NCBI GenBank assembly: GCA_016787225.1
Contig: JAEUUY010000017.1
Coordinates: 1 to 63,600 of the forward strand
Source: Chitinophagales bacterium
GTDB taxonomy: Bacteria > Bacteroidota > Bacteroidia > Chitinophagales > JADJOU01
Reading direction: 5' to 3'
DNA: 63,600 bases
A model generated the notes under the pieces. It saw only the letters and a program-made list of their open reading frames with translations, did not search any database and was not told the DNA's origin. Numbering within the stretch: the first letter of the stretch is position 1; the number at the start of each line of letters is the position of its first letter. A program made the position numbers and the translations under genes. This document shows, in pieces, positions 1-8,309 of this stretch.

Positions 1-34
1 AATTAGAAATTAATCAATTCAAAATTAAAGACTA

Positions 35-138
<104 letters not shown>

Positions 139-140
<2 letters not shown>

Positions 141-689
141 ATTTTATATTTATCATATAAGTATGGTAATTGCAAAGCCTCGAAGAAATTCGGGGCTTTT
201 TTTGTGCTATAAAGCTGAAGGCTGATGGTACTGTCCCTACACAGTGTAGGGATGGGAGAGTAAGTCGCCTGCTGACGAAGCGAAGCATGTCAGCATACTG
301 ACCGCAAGCGTCAGTAGCCATTTTATATTTATCATATAAGTATGGTAATTGCAAAGCCTCGAAGAAATTCGGGGCTTTTTTTGTGCTATAAAGCTGAAGG
401 CTGATGGTACTGTCCCTACACAGTGTAGGGATGGGAGAGTAAGTCGTCTGCTGACGAAGCGAAGCATGCCAGCATACTGACCGCAAGCGTCAGTAGCCAT
501 TTTATATTTATCATATAAGTATGGTAATTGCAAAGCCTCGAAGAAATTCGAGGCTTTTTTTGTGCTATAAAGTTGAAGGCTGATGGTACTGTCCCTACAC
601 AGTGTAGGGATGGGAGAGTAAGTCGTCTGCTGACGAAGCGAAGCATGTCAGCATACTAACTCCCGATAGTTATCGGGACGTCAGTAGCC
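139..689 (+). repeat. Tandem array of 5S 3'-half plus terminator
   Basis: The segment from the last bases of 5S through its terminator is followed by three further copies of a 5S 3'-half-like unit. The junction GCCATTTTATAT recurs at 138, 317, 496 and 687, giving periods of 179, 179 and 191 bp. Each unit keeps the 5S segments CTATAAAG, GCTGATGGTACTG and GGGAGAGTAAGTCG. The helix IV loop is replaced by a perfect hairpin (TCCCTACAC/GTGTAGGGA), and two more hairpins (GCTGAC/GTCAGC and ACTGAC/GTCAGT) are inserted before the closing GCC. The last copy is longer because a TCCCGATAGTTATCGGGA palindrome (661-678) sits in the last hairpin. Open reading frames across the array are repeats of each other and not credible genes. 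Confidence 0.85.
174..203 (+). terminator. Rho-independent terminator of the rRNA operon
   Basis: AAGCCTCGAA and TTCGGGGCTT form a 10-bp stem (one G-U pair) closed by a GAAA loop and followed by seven T. It lies about 35 bp after the 5S 3' end. The same hairpin recurs at 353-382 and 532-561 inside the downstream tandem copies. Confidence 0.9.
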
Positions 690-699
690 ATTTTATATT

Positions 700-732
700 A
701 ATCCTGACAGTTAGTGACTCGTCGGGATTTTT
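700..732 (+). terminator. Terminator closing the 5S-derived array
   Basis: ATCCTGAC (701-708) pairs with GTCGGGAT (721-728) and is followed by a T run. It differs from the terminator in the upstream copies, so the final unit joins a different 3' flank. Confidence 0.65.
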
Positions 733-754
733 AATGTCTAATAGGACAGAAATT

Positions 755-1777
755 CTATGAGTCTAATCTATTCGAATGATCAGTATTAAACTCCTTCAAG
801 ATATCAAACCAATCTTTTATTTGCTTTGAGCGCTCTAGATTTACCCTTTTAACCGTTTCATTGTACTTGATGATACCCAAACTGAATTCTTGATTGAGTT
901 TTTCAAAATCTCTGTTAGAAGCTTTCTCCGTTTCTTTTAGAGATTCATGATTTTTCTTAGCCGTATTGTATTTCGATTTTAAAATAAAAAAGTCTTGTAT
1001 GGCTACGAAATCCTTTTCTACCTCCTCTTTATAAAATTTGAACAAGTATTTCGTAGCATGTATCATTCTAGAATCATGATCATAGGGTTTGAGAGCCAGA
1101 ACTTTTTCAATACTACTCTTCAAAAGGGTCTTCTGTGCATCCATATTTTGAGTCATCGCATTGATGTCTTCTTTTTCTATAGACTCTAGTAATTTCTTCT
1201 CTTGATAATGACACTTGAGGTAGATCAAATAGATTTGATTGGAATATTTTAAAGTTTCAGACATCTTGCGGATTTTCTGACTTTTCTTATCCAATTCTCC
1301 CTCAACTATTTTAATATCATTAGCACGGGCATATCTATGAAATGCAGTATCAAAATTATCCCATGCTTCATGAAGCTTTTCATTAGCTTTTTCCTGCATA
1401 GTGAAATAGGCTTCCATATTGTCATAAGATTTTTCTGCTATCTCTTCGATATCCATTATTTTCTCATAATCGTCAGTCAGCACGATTTTCAAAGTAGATA
1501 GATACTTTAGCCCTTCTTGTTTAAGTTTGGAGTCTTCTATTTTTTGAAATTTTTCATGTTCAGAGTCTATCTTGTCAATGAGTTTTTCGCGTTTTGATTC
1601 TACCTTTTTTATGTTTCGTCCTTTTACAATGACTTTCAAATACTGGAATACTTCCTTTTTAGAGTCATTTAGTATAGATTGAATTTCCTTCATATACTTT
1701 AAAGATTTACTTTGAGAGTAAGAGAACTGTGGACTTAGAAAAATGGAGCAAAGTATAAAATATGTATAGAATCTCAT
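755..1777 (-). CDS. Exported coiled-coil protein of unknown function
   Basis: The 340-residue product begins with a typical signal peptide (charged MRF, hydrophobic YFILCSIFLSP, cleavage near FSYSQ). The rest is almost wholly charged and helical, rich in Lys, Glu and Asp with heptad-like spacing, so a long periplasmic or surface coiled coil is likely. I see no catalytic motif, lipobox or T9SS tail and do not recognise the family. It is transcribed alone, toward the 5S array, from a TAATTTTG box (1798-1805, minus). Function unknown; the reading frame itself is secure from its length, signal peptide and promoter. Confidence 0.75.
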   Translation of the reverse strand: MRFYTYFILCSIFLSPQFSYSQSKSLKYMKEIQSILNDSKKEVFQYLKVIVKGRNIKKVESKREKLIDKIDSEHEKFQKIEDSKLKQEGLKYLSTLKIVLTDDYEKIMDIEEIAEKSYDNMEAYFTMQEKANEKLHEAWDNFDTAFHRYARANDIKIVEGELDKKSQKIRKMSETLKYSNQIYLIYLKCHYQEKKLLESIEKEDINAMTQNMDAQKTLLKSSIEKVLALKPYDHDSRMIHATKYLFKFYKEEVEKDFVAIQDFFILKSKYNTAKKNHESLKETEKASNRDFEKLNQEFSLGIIKYNETVKRVNLERSKQIKDWFDILKEFNTDHSNRLDS

Positions 1778-1797
1778 TGTTATCTATTTTTAGTAAT

Positions 1798-1805
1798 CAA
1801 AATTA
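1798..1805 (-). promoter_or_regulatory. Promoter -7 box of the coiled-coil protein gene
   Basis: On the minus strand the sequence reads TAATTTTG, matching the Bacteroidota -7 consensus TAnnTTTG. A TTG (1822-1824) lies 16 bp upstream. It sits about 20 bp before the ATG at 1777. Confidence 0.5.
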
Positions 1806-2062
1806 GAATAAATTATAAAACCAATCATGTAATTTCAGTTTCCTATAACCTTGATTATATTGATAGTGCCTTATTTTTTAGTGCTTCTTTGTTAAATTAG
1901 TTTATGATTTTTTCTTGCTGTTTATGCAATTATAATATTACAGAGTTATTAATACATCAACATTTAATTTATGTATATCGCTGTAATACAGCTGTTTATT
2001 GCCTATAAATTAAAAAAATAAATTTTTTTAATTAAAAATGGAAAATATTCACATTTTCTATC

Positions 2063-2070
2063 TACCTTTG
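2063..2070 (+). promoter_or_regulatory. Promoter -7 box (TACCTTTG)
   Basis: TACCTTTG matches TAnnTTTG and lies 22 bp before the ATG at 2093. The rest of the 1778-2092 gap is AT-rich and holds only this box and the divergent one at 1798. Confidence 0.6.
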
Positions 2071-2092
2071 CCTAAACTTAAATTCATTAGTT

Positions 2093-3796
2093 ATGAGAAA
2101 GATTAATACACAAAAATTTTTAATAACCCTTTGGGTAATTATTCAATCAATGGTAACACTCTATGGTCAAGTTCCACAGAAATTTAGTTATCAAGCAATA
2201 ATTAGAAATTCATCGAATGCTTTAGTAGCAAATCAAACGATTGGCATGAAGATATATATTCTTCAGGGTTCTGCTGTAGGTTCAGCAGTGTATTCTGAGA
2301 CACATACTCCCATGACTAATGCAAATGGATTGGTTAGTATTGAGGTAGGCAGTGGGACAGTTGTCTCTGGATCATTTAGTGGTATTGATTGGTCCTTAAC
2401 TTCGTATTTCATCCACACCGAGATCGACCCAACTGGAGGAACAAATTATTCAATTACAGCAACAAGTCAATTATTAAGTGTACCATATGCTTTATATGCT
2501 CTTAATAGTCCTTCGTGGGGATTGAATGGTAATGGAGGGACTAGTGACGCTAATTTTATTGGAACTACTGACAATAAAACTTTTTCGATAAGAACGAATA
2601 ATACATTAAGAATGGCATTTTCAGACGCTGGACATGTGTTAATACCATCAACAGGAAGTCTTGGTCTGGGTACTCTTTTACCAAATCCTAATTTTAAATT
2701 AGATTTAGTTCATGCAGGATCATCCGGTATGAGAATCGGTTCTACCGCAGGCAATTCAATTCTTAACGTAGATGCATTTGATGGGGATGCTCAGCTGCGA
2801 TTAGCTAGAGCTGGTACAAACCAATGGACACTTCGCAATGTTCCAGCAAATGATAACTTTGAGATATTTGAGACTGGTGCTGGTTCTCGTCTATCTATTG
2901 AAAATGCGACAGGTAATGTGGGGATTGGCGAAGTAATTCCAATTTATAAACTTCATGTGACACATGGAGGCAGTACAGGAATTATTGTCAAATCTACTAG
3001 CTCTTATTCAGTGCTAGATATTGATGCTAAATCAGGCGATGCTGCATTGCGTTTTATAAAAGATGGATCTAATCAATGGAATACACGAAACAATCCTGGC
3101 ACTGATGATTATCAAATTTTCGAATTAGGAGGCGGTGGAGAAAGACTTAGAATAGAAAACACTACTGGTAGAGTAGTAGTTAATGGAAATTTACACGTAG
3201 GAGGAACTCTATCAAAAGCCGCAGGATCATTTAGAATAGACCACCCTATGGATCCTGAAAATAAATATTTAGTACATAGCTTTGTAGAGAGTCCTGATAT
3301 GATGAATATTTATAATGGTAATATTACTACAGATGCTGCAGGAAAAGCGATAGTGACTTTGCCTGATTATTGTAGTGTAGTGAATAGAGATTTTCGATAT
3401 CAGTTAACAGTAATCGGTTCGTTCGCTCAAGCTATAATAAGTAGAGAAGTAAGCAATAATAGCTTTGAGATATCTACCAATACACCTAATGTGAAAGTAA
3501 GTTGGCAATTAACTGGTATCAGACAAGATCCATACGCGAATAAGTATCGCATTCCTACTGTAGAAGAGAAGGCGGAAAAAGACAAAGGGAAATATCTGAA
3601 TCCAGATTTATATAATATGCCTGTTACAAAAATGATAGGCTATACACCAGAACCTGTTGAAGAGGGCAAAGTAACTTCTTCTATAATAGAAGATGAAGGA
3701 AAGAAGGTGGTGAAATCAGATGACAAATCCCCAGTGCAGGTAAATGAGAAGGATGAAAAGAAGCAGGTAGGTGAGAAAAATTCTCCTTTAAAGTAA
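2093..3796 (+). CDS. Large exported protein with internal repeats, fibre-like
   Basis: This 567-residue protein has a signal peptide (about 1-26, ending in TLYGQ). A domain common in Bacteroidota surface proteins follows (about 27-140; QKFSYQAIIRN, LLSVPYALYA). Two tandem repeats of about 85 residues span roughly 195-365; each carries an LDxDAxxGDAxLR-like core, NQWxxRN and LRIEN(T)TG. After them comes a conserved region with HPMDPENKYLVHSFVESP. The last 60 residues are low-complexity Lys/Glu and may attach or retain the protein. No T9SS tail is evident. The architecture resembles tail-fibre or adhesin-like repeat proteins; a structural surface role is inferred. It has its own promoter and is followed by a T9SS-tailed gene. 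Confidence 0.75.
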   Translation: MRKINTQKFLITLWVIIQSMVTLYGQVPQKFSYQAIIRNSSNALVANQTIGMKIYILQGSAVGSAVYSETHTPMTNANGLVSIEVGSGTVVSGSFSGIDWSLTSYFIHTEIDPTGGTNYSITATSQLLSVPYALYALNSPSWGLNGNGGTSDANFIGTTDNKTFSIRTNNTLRMAFSDAGHVLIPSTGSLGLGTLLPNPNFKLDLVHAGSSGMRIGSTAGNSILNVDAFDGDAQLRLARAGTNQWTLRNVPANDNFEIFETGAGSRLSIENATGNVGIGEVIPIYKLHVTHGGSTGIIVKSTSSYSVLDIDAKSGDAALRFIKDGSNQWNTRNNPGTDDYQIFELGGGGERLRIENTTGRVVVNGNLHVGGTLSKAAGSFRIDHPMDPENKYLVHSFVESPDMMNIYNGNITTDAAGKAIVTLPDYCSVVNRDFRYQLTVIGSFAQAIISREVSNNSFEISTNTPNVKVSWQLTGIRQDPYANKYRIPTVEEKAEKDKGKYLNPDLYNMPVTKMIGYTPEPVEEGKVTSSIIEDEGKKVVKSDDKSPVQVNEKDEKKQVGEKNSPLK

Positions 3797-3880
3797 AGCA
3801 TTTTAGGAGAAAATAAAAAGGAATGAATTGAAATTTATAGGAATATAGATTTCAGAATTAAAATTCTAAATTATAATATC

Positions 3881-4372
3881 ATGGTGAAAAATAAATTCAA
3901 TTTAAATTTAATTTTATTGTGGCTGTTGGTCTTCTCATTTACTATTAGCAATGCACAGCATTCTGTGAATACCGCAGGAGGAAATGGAACTGGCAGTGGT
4001 GGAAGTATAGTATATAGTTCTGGTCAGTTGGTTTATACTTCTCATAAAAGTTCTTCTGGTCGAATAGATCAAGGAGTTCAGCATGCTTTTGTAGTAATAA
4101 ATTTAGGTATAAGCGGTACTAGTTTCGACCAGCAATTGACGGTATATCCGAATCCGACGGATGGCGATTTGACATTATCAATGAAGAGTTATCGAAATGA
4201 AAAACTTTCTTATCAAATTTGCGATATTCAAGGTAAGATATTGACTACACAGTCTATAAAGTCGCCTCAATCAAAGGTGACAATGGGTAGTTATAGCCCA
4301 GCCAATTATTTTTTATACATTTTAGACAAGGATGGTCATCGAGTTCAATCCTTTAAAATTATTAAGGAATAA
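3881..4372 (+). CDS. Small secreted protein with T9SS type A sorting domain
   Basis: This 163-residue protein has a signal peptide (1-25, cleaved near SNAQ). A short Gly/Ser-rich segment (about 30-70) follows, then a C-terminal type IX secretion domain of about 75 residues that starts at LTVYPNPTDGDLTL and ends in FKIIKE. The YPNP motif and following beta-rich repeat are the classic type A signal for export across the outer membrane and surface attachment. Only about 60 residues of passenger remain, so it may be a small surface protein or a reduced relic. It lies 84 bp after the fibre-like gene in the same orientation and shares the strong terminator at 4400. Confidence 0.8.
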   Translation: MVKNKFNLNLILLWLLVFSFTISNAQHSVNTAGGNGTGSGGSIVYSSGQLVYTSHKSSSGRIDQGVQHAFVVINLGISGTSFDQQLTVYPNPTDGDLTLSMKSYRNEKLSYQICDIQGKILTTQSIKSPQSKVTMGSYSPANYFLYILDKDGHRVQSFKIIKE

Positions 4373-4399
4373 TTCTATCCACCAGGCTGAAGCATATAA

Positions 4400-4443
4400 A
4401 AAAGATGAACGCAGACCTTATTATTGGTCTGCGTTCATCTTTT
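4400..4443 (+). terminator. Strong Rho-independent terminator
   Basis: An 18-bp perfect inverted repeat (4400-4417 with 4426-4443) around an 8-base loop ends in TTTT. Its symmetry (A run on one side, T run on the other) would also let it work on the minus strand. Confidence 0.85.
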
Positions 4444-4626
4444 GCAACTTATATTGTAAAATGTCTCTCTGCACTATGTTTAGCAAAACTAAAAATACCA
4501 GATGGTATACTTGCAGTAAGAAGTCGTGCTTACATAAAAGTAATAATCAAACTATGCAGAATTTTAGTTTAGACTAGGGTACAAATTGACGACAATTTTT
4601 GTTGTTTTATCTAAGATTTAGCTTTT

Positions 4627-4776
4627 ATACCGATTGGAATTCTGTAATAGTCATCCCGATAGCTATCGGGAAACTTCGTTCAATTGGACTAAACACAATT
4701 CACATCGGCATTTACTTCCGCACGTGCGGAATATGATTTATTCTGTATTGGCATAAAGAATAAATCACATTGGTAT
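4627..4776. repeat. Palindrome-rich intergenic element
   Basis: In the 4373-4839 gap, a 150-bp stretch is bounded by near inverted ends (ATACCGAT at 4627, ATTGGTAT at 4769). It contains three nested palindromes: TCCCGATAGCTATCGGGA (4654-4671), TTCCGCACGTGCGGAA (4716-4731) and GATTTATTCT/AGAATAAATC (4735-4766). Its reverse complement shares ATACCAAT and GTCCAATTG with elements near 47341 and 61265. No ORF is credible here. It looks like a small non-coding mobile or REP-type repeat. Confidence 0.5.
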
Positions 4777-4839
4777 TAACTTAGGTTGAACCATCACAAT
4801 ATTTCACCGCCATCTTCGACTTTCCATTAATTTTGAAGT

Positions 4840-6042
4840 ATGATAAATGGATTATCTAAAGTTGACTGGAAAAAAGACTTGCATGTACTGCTTGTATTGA
4901 CATCATTGGTAGTTTTGTTTTTTCCATCACATATACTATGGAGTCAGAGCTTGATAGCTTGTGTATTATGGGCTGTGATATTGTTTCTTAAATCCAGAAA
5001 GTTTGAGACTAAAAGTTTTTTAGCCTACCTATTAATTACATTTTATTTTATAATAGTTTTATCAGGCATTTGGGCAGAGAATAATGCCCTTTATCTGGGT
5101 GCCATACGTATGAAAATTATGTTACTAGGAATTCCATTTTGCTTTCTAATATGGAGCCATTGGTCTTCAAATCAGATTAAATTATTCACTAAGGGACTTT
5201 TATTGGCGATATTCTTATCTGCTTGCTTTGTTGTAGTAAATTATCTCATACATAGAACAGAGATTCTGGAAGGACTACTCAGAGGACATCCCATTCCTGT
5301 TCCTTTCAAAGATCATATTCGCTATTCTATTTTACTTTGTTTTTCTTTAATACTGAGCTTGTATCACGCGGATAAGTGCAGAAAAAACCATATTAAGCGT
5401 AGTTTTTATTATTGGTTTGCAGGTAGTATCTTGTTATTTTTTTATATACAATTTCTAGCAGTAAAGACAGGAATATTGCTTTCTATTGTTGTGGTATTTT
5501 CTTTTATCAGTTTTAAAATTTGGGAAAAGAAAGTTTATGTGAAAGGCCTAGTAGCTTTCTTATTCATTTTTATAAGTCTTTTTTTAGTAGTTCAATATGT
5601 CCCAACAGTTAAAAATAAGTTATCCTATTTTTCATGGGATATAGGAAAATACAAGGAGAAGAATTACAAATCATATTCTGATGGAGAACGCATTGTTTCT
5701 ATCATGAAAGGTTACGAGATCGCTTATCAAAACCCTATACTTGGAGTGGGTGAAGGCAATTTGGTAAGATATATGGATTCTGATTCGAACAAGCTACCAC
5801 ACAACCAATTCATTGTTGTATGGGCGCAAAATGGGATATTCGGTTTGATTGGTTTTATAGCTATTTTTGTAGTCTCTTTTTGGGTTTCTATAAAGAAACA
5901 CAACTGGCTAGCATTTGCCTATACTTTAGCTATGTTCATAGCCAACATGCTGGAACCCATGTTCGAAACTCAAGTAGGTTTGACGATTTTTATACTACCT
6001 TTGCTCATAGTACATTCCATAGAAAGATTGGATACGAATTGA
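4840..6042 (+). CDS. O-antigen ligase / polymerase-like membrane protein
   Basis: This 400-residue polytopic membrane protein has about ten to twelve hydrophobic segments. A long soluble loop sits at about 265-325, and the conserved end GVGEGNLVRYMD ... LPHNQFIVVWAQNGIFGLIGF is followed by the last membrane segments. This arrangement is that of the O-antigen ligase/Wzy family (WaaL, PF04932), which joins or polymerises glycans on undecaprenyl carriers at the periplasmic face of the inner membrane. Its stop codon overlaps the start of a WaaE-like glycosyltransferase, supporting an LPS or surface-glycan role. Ligase and polymerase cannot be separated by eye, and the exact substrate is unknown. 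Confidence 0.82.
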   Translation: MINGLSKVDWKKDLHVLLVLTSLVVLFFPSHILWSQSLIACVLWAVILFLKSRKFETKSFLAYLLITFYFIIVLSGIWAENNALYLGAIRMKIMLLGIPFCFLIWSHWSSNQIKLFTKGLLLAIFLSACFVVVNYLIHRTEILEGLLRGHPIPVPFKDHIRYSILLCFSLILSLYHADKCRKNHIKRSFYYWFAGSILLFFYIQFLAVKTGILLSIVVVFSFISFKIWEKKVYVKGLVAFLFIFISLFLVVQYVPTVKNKLSYFSWDIGKYKEKNYKSYSDGERIVSIMKGYEIAYQNPILGVGEGNLVRYMDSDSNKLPHNQFIVVWAQNGIFGLIGFIAIFVVSFWVSIKKHNWLAFAYTLAMFIANMLEPMFETQVGLTIFILPLLIVHSIERLDTN

Positions 6043-6794
6043 GTTTAGCAGTTGTTATTATTACAAAAAATGAGGAAAAGAATATTCTACGCTGCCTAGA
6101 ATCAGTGGAAGCGTTTTGTGATGAAATTATAGTTCTGGATAGTTTTTCCACAGATAGAACAAAGGATGTATGTTCTGGATATTCTAAGGTGAAATTTTTT
6201 GAGCGTGCGTTTGATGATTATATTCAGCAAAAGAATTTCGCCAATTCCTTGGTCGAATCAAATTATATTTTGAGCTTAGATGCCGATGAATATGCAGATA
6301 GTTCTTTGCAGAAGCTTATTGAGTCTAGAGAATATGAAACCTATGGTGCCGTTCAATTTTTACGAATAAATTTTATTGAAAATTTTTCTGTTAGATATGG
6401 ACTTTGGAGCAGAGATGTTAAGATTCGATTATGGAAGAAAGAACTAGCCAAGTGGTCAGGCTCTATTCCTCATGAACATATAGATTTATTGCCGAATACC
6501 AAGATATTAAATTCTTCAGCTGTAATAAATCATAATGCTTATGAAAATTCCCAAGATTTAGTTTTGAAGGCAGAAAAATATGCCTTACTTGCAGCTAAAA
6601 ATTATTCATCTAAATCGTTGGCTTTGCTTACTTGGTCTCTGCTCGTGAATCCTATTTTTAAATTTTTCAAAGGTTATATTCTTCTTCAAGGTTATAAGGA
6701 TGGAAAATTCGGTTGGGAAATTGCAAAAGTTTCCTTCATTGAAACATTTAAAAAGTATTTTTATGCCTTGAAATTAAAATTTCAAAACAATTAG
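6039..6794 (+). CDS. Family 2 glycosyltransferase, WaaE/KdtX-like
   Basis: This is a GT-A fold family 2 glycosyltransferase of 251 residues. The N-terminus reads LAVVIITKNEEKNILRCLES, the nucleotide-binding part contains DSFSTDRT, and the metal-binding acid motif is LDADEYAD. The C-terminal part matches WaaE-like enzymes of LPS core synthesis (ALLTWSLLVNPIFKFFKGY). I chose the TTG at 6039 because the similarity begins right there and it overlaps the upstream stop as TTGA; the frame upstream of this lies inside the ligase gene. It acts at the cytoplasmic face of the inner membrane, adding a sugar to lipid-linked glycan. mtgA follows 2 bp later, so the three envelope genes form an operon. Confidence 0.85.
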   Translation: MSLAVVIITKNEEKNILRCLESVEAFCDEIIVLDSFSTDRTKDVCSGYSKVKFFERAFDDYIQQKNFANSLVESNYILSLDADEYADSSLQKLIESREYETYGAVQFLRINFIENFSVRYGLWSRDVKIRLWKKELAKWSGSIPHEHIDLLPNTKILNSSAVINHNAYENSQDLVLKAEKYALLAAKNYSSKSLALLTWSLLVNPIFKFFKGYILLQGYKDGKFGWEIAKVSFIETFKKYFYALKLKFQNN

Positions 6795-6796
6795 TC

Positions 6797-7495
6797 ATGG
6801 CAGTCATAGCAACGGTGTTTAAAAAGCTACTGAAGTTTATGAAATGGTTTTTTATCATTTCAATAATTTCAGTGATTATATTTCGATTTATTCCTATTCC
6901 TATTACGCCTACTATGATCTATCTTTTGGGCGAACAAGCTTTCGATTCAGAGCGCAAATTGGTTTTAAAAAAAGATTGGGAGTCTCTTTCGAATATTTCA
7001 CCTAATATGAAATTGGCGGTCATTGCATCGGAAGATCAGTTGTTTTATGAGCATTATGGCTTCGACTTCGCAGCTATAAAAAAGGCTATTCGCAATAACG
7101 AAAAGGGAAGAAGGCTCAAAGGTGGAAGCACCATATCCCAACAAACCGCAAAAAATGCTTTTTTATTACCTCATAGAAATTATCTAAGAAAGGGATTAGA
7201 GGCCTATTTCACTATGCTTATCGAACTCTTATGGTCTAAGGACCGTATTATTGAAGTGTATCTCAATGTTATCGAATTTGGCAATGGTATCTATGGTGTA
7301 GAAGCCGCATCGCAATATTATTTTAAAAAGTCAGCAAGCAAACTGACCAAGGATGAAGCCTCGTTATTGGCAGCCGTTTTACCGAATCCTATTCGATACA
7401 AAGTGGATAATCCCTCAAGCTATATACTGAGAAGAAAAAACTGGATCAAGCGGCAAATAAGTAAATTAGGTATACCTACAGAAATTAAAAATTAA
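6797..7495 (+). CDS. mtgA: Monofunctional peptidoglycan transglycosylase
   Basis: This glycosyltransferase 51 enzyme polymerises lipid II into glycan strands. The 232 residues hold one N-terminal membrane anchor (about 12-36) and the full GT51 domain: catalytic Glu in ASEDQLFYEHYGFD, GGSTISQQTAKN, and LLWSKDRIIEVYLNVIEFG with the second Glu. There is no transpeptidase domain, and the length matches MtgA. It starts 2 bp after the glycosyltransferase gene and probably shares its transcript. The only TAnnTTTG box nearby (7517) is downstream of it. Confidence 0.93.
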   Translation: MAVIATVFKKLLKFMKWFFIISIISVIIFRFIPIPITPTMIYLLGEQAFDSERKLVLKKDWESLSNISPNMKLAVIASEDQLFYEHYGFDFAAIKKAIRNNEKGRRLKGGSTISQQTAKNAFLLPHRNYLRKGLEAYFTMLIELLWSKDRIIEVYLNVIEFGNGIYGVEAASQYYFKKSASKLTKDEASLLAAVLPNPIRYKVDNPSSYILRRKNWIKRQISKLGIPTEIKN

Positions 7496-7516
7496 AAACA
7501 TTTAGTTAACCATATC

Positions 7517-7524
7517 TACATTTG
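7517..7524 (+). promoter_or_regulatory. Candidate promoter -7 box upstream of smpB
   Basis: TACATTTG matches TAnnTTTG. It is 160 bp before the smpB GTG, implying a long leader if used. No clear -33 TTG was found. Confidence 0.35.
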
Positions 7525-7684
7525 CAGCATGAAATAATGAATGGGAATTTCTATTACGAGGTGCATTTAATCTTTTATATTGTTATCTTAATGTTAGAAA
7601 CAATTTCTAAAATTCTGCATTTGCGGCTATTTTGGTAGCGTTAAGTTTGATTGGATTAACAAATTGAAAATATTCTTTTAACAA

Positions 7685-8158
7685 GTGAATAAAGAAATAA
7701 AAGGACAAATACGCATAGCGAATAAAAAAGCTGGATTTCTGTATAATTTAGTAAAAAAATATTCTGCGGGAATAATTTTAAGAGGTACTGAAGTCAAAGC
7801 TATCAGAATGGGGCGTGTAAGTATCAATGAAGCTTTTTGTTATTTTCGAAAGGAGGAATTATTCATTAAAAATATGAATGTGGGAGAGTATGATTTCGGG
7901 ACCTATCTAAATCATGTGCCGAATCGCGAGCGTAAGCTACTGCTTAAAAAGTCAGAAATTAATCAGTTGCTCGCAAAGGTCAAAGAAAGAGGGCTCACAA
8001 TAGTGCCCGTAGAGCTTTCTATTAATGATCGAGGGTTTATTAAAATAGAAATTTCTTTAGCTCAGGGAAAAAAAGTCTTTGATAAACGAGATGCGATTAA
8101 AAATAAGGACAATAAGCGTGAAATGGATCGTATGAAAAAAAAGTTGAATATTCGATAA
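7685..8158 (+). CDS. smpB: SsrA-binding protein SmpB
   Basis: SmpB binds tmRNA and brings it to stalled ribosomes for trans-translation. The 157-residue product matches along its length: IRIANKKAGF at the N-terminus, GTEVKAIRMGRVSINEAF, FIKNMNV, RERKLLL, and a basic C-terminal tail (GKKVFDKRDAIKNKDNKREMDR) that mimics mRNA in the decoding centre. The start is GTG at 7685; no ATG lies closer to the conserved N-terminus. The partner tmRNA is encoded at 30797-31161 on the other strand. It stands alone between mtgA and the respiratory operon. Confidence 0.95.
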   Translation: MNKEIKGQIRIANKKAGFLYNLVKKYSAGIILRGTEVKAIRMGRVSINEAFCYFRKEELFIKNMNVGEYDFGTYLNHVPNRERKLLLKKSEINQLLAKVKERGLTIVPVELSINDRGFIKIEISLAQGKKVFDKRDAIKNKDNKREMDRMKKKLNIR

Positions 8159-8264
8159 TTTGTACAAAACTTTGGTATTCAATATGGCTTATTTAAAGTG
8201 ATTCTAAATAACATTAATGTGGATAAATTATTTTACAACCACTATAATATTAAGGACAAATACC

Positions 8265-8272
8265 TATATTTG
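8265..8272 (+). promoter_or_regulatory. Promoter -7 box of the act-cox operon
   Basis: TATATTTG matches TAnnTTTG, 37 bp before the first ATG of actA. No convincing -33 element. It is the only good box before a run of twelve closely spaced genes. Confidence 0.6.
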
Positions 8273-8309
8273 CAACGCTTAAAATTCAAATTCAATATTA
8301 TTTTATATA

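Noticed and set aside
4332-4577. Plus-strand frame of 81 residues
   Set aside because: It overlaps the T9SS gene end and runs through the strong terminator at 4400-4443.
5820-6038. N-terminal extension of the WaaE-like glycosyltransferase
   Set aside because: It lies wholly inside the O-antigen ligase gene in another frame, and similarity begins at the TTG at 6039.
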